21,792 nucleotides of DNA from an uncultured Bacilli bacterium. GTDB taxonomy: Bacteria; Bacillota_I; Bacilli_A; RFN20; CAG-631. Position 1 is the stretch's first letter. The number at the start of each line of letters is the position of its first letter. The stretch spans positions 1 through 21,792 of the forward strand of contig CAKPXW010000019.1 in assembly GCA_934202505.1 (NCBI GenBank), given 5' to 3'. The translations under genes were made by a program, and so were the position numbers. Of this stretch, positions 21,162 to 21,792 are shown one piece after another. The notes under the pieces were generated by a model. That model saw only the letters and a list, made by a program, of their open reading frames with translations, was not told the origin of the DNA and did no database searches.

Positions 21162-21792
21162 ATGAATAAAGTCACAAAAAACACATTTCTATTTTCTACA
21201 ATTGCTGCAATTAGTATTGCAACATTTGCCATCACTCAAATTGTAAAGGTAAAAAATCCAGGAATTGATAAAGATGATACTCCCAATGAAAATCAAACTA
21301 TTTCTTTACAAGATGCTATTAAAAACAATGTTAAAATGAAAAAAGTAGGCGATACATGTTCAATAAAAGCTACTGTTTTGCCAGAAAATGCTAGTGATAA
21401 AAGACTTAGTTGGGAATTATCAAGTGGATATGAAGATAAACTATCCTATACAATTTCAGATGACACAGGCACCATTACTTTGAAAAAACTTGCAAACTAC
21501 TCTAGTTATTATACTTTAACAGTAAAGTCTTTAGATAATCCTCTTGCTAGTGCTAGTTGTAAAGTTTACTCATTTAATGATATTGAATCTATTTCATTTA
21601 CAAAGTTTACATATGAAGGTGAAGATGTTGATAATACTCGTCTTGAAAGCAATAAATCATATCAAGTTTATTTAAAAGTCAATGCAACTTCTGATAACAC
21701 AAGAACTCTTGATTATAAATATACTGAATATACTTATAAATTGTCAGATAATTTAAAGAACATTTTAACAATTGGTAATGCCGGCCCTGATC
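21162..21792 (+). CDS. Secreted or membrane-anchored Big2-like surface protein (partial, 3' end missing)
   Basis: 210 codons are visible and the frame stays open to the end of the window. AAAGGA precedes the ATG. MNKVTKNTFLFSTIAAISIA and TFAITQIV give a signal peptide or N-terminal anchor without a lipobox. Residues ~47-135 resemble a bacterial Ig-like Big2 domain: VGDTCSIKATVLPENASDKR, then LSWELSSG, with a Gly-Thr-Ile-Thr stretch (DDTGTITL) and a closing LTVKSLDN. The following part (FTKFTYEGEDVDNTRLESNK) is not recognised. Such proteins are usually wall- or membrane-associated and often long. Its role is unknown; adhesion is a guess by analogy. Confidence 0.7.
   Translation, partial: MNKVTKNTFLFSTIAAISIATFAITQIVKVKNPGIDKDDTPNENQTISLQDAIKNNVKMKKVGDTCSIKATVLPENASDKRLSWELSSGYEDKLSYTISDDTGTITLKKLANYSSYYTLTVKSLDNPLASASCKVYSFNDIESISFTKFTYEGEDVDNTRLESNKSYQVYLKVNATSDNTRTLDYKYTEYTYKLSDNLKNILTIGNAGPD

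Overview
The window is strongly AT-rich DNA. Ribosome binding sites are clear (GGAGG or AGGAG class) and TGA is used as a genuine stop, for example at the ends of cysK and the TfoX-like gene, so standard bacterial code 11 fits and the mycoplasma UGA=Trp code does not. Gene content (heterodimeric LmrCD/BmrCD-type ABC exporter, 2Fe superoxide reductase, lactate dehydrogenase, InlB-like and Big2-like surface proteins, cysK-cysE) suggests an anaerobic, probably gut-associated, low-GC Bacillota of the Bacilli/Erysipelotrichia kind. This assignment is inference from style and families.

Layout. 1-335: start of a type IV pilin/pseudopilin-like gene running off the left edge, with a promoter whose spacer contains a nine-base G/C tract, then a terminator. 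336-2026: a nicotinamidase-like hydrolase and an unidentified multi-pass membrane protein. 2051-6137: a MarR regulator with operator, followed by the two unequal halves of an ABC exporter. 6236-7891: divergent cysK-cysE operon and terminator. 7892-9531: a lipoprotein with a Cys/His cluster. 9543-12258: an HxlR regulator, a SirTM-type sirtuin, a zinc-macrodomain protein and an NAD(P)-binding protein, with look-alike operator sequences at both ends. 12264-14597: an ATC-hydrolase-like protein, a frameshifted aldo/keto reductase, DUF1697 and TfoX-like genes. 14711-16503: ldh and desulfoferrodoxin behind a promoter overlapped by a PerR/Fur-like inverted repeat. 16603-18324: decayed AlbA_2/Schlafen-type remnant, two copies of a structured repeat flanking a GNAT gene and a truncated XRE-like micro-ORF, and tRNA-Thr(GGT). 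18339-19601: a PlsC-type acyltransferase interrupted by an in-frame TGA exactly where a zinc-ribbon Cys is expected. 19663-21085: a MATE transporter interrupted by an in-frame TAA. 21162-end: start of a Big2-like surface protein.

How it fits together. Several transcription units have visible local control: MarR over its own exporter, an HxlR-type site at both the regulator gene and the ADP-ribosylation operon, and a PerR-like box over ldh-superoxide reductase. The most unusual points are the pilin promoter with a homopolymer in its spacer, the SirTM/zinc-macrodomain pair without its usual lipoyl partners but with an NAD(P)-binding protein and possible redox control, the TGA-for-Cys in the acyltransferase, and the paired structured repeat next to tRNA-Thr. 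The right half carries an unusual concentration of interrupted genes.
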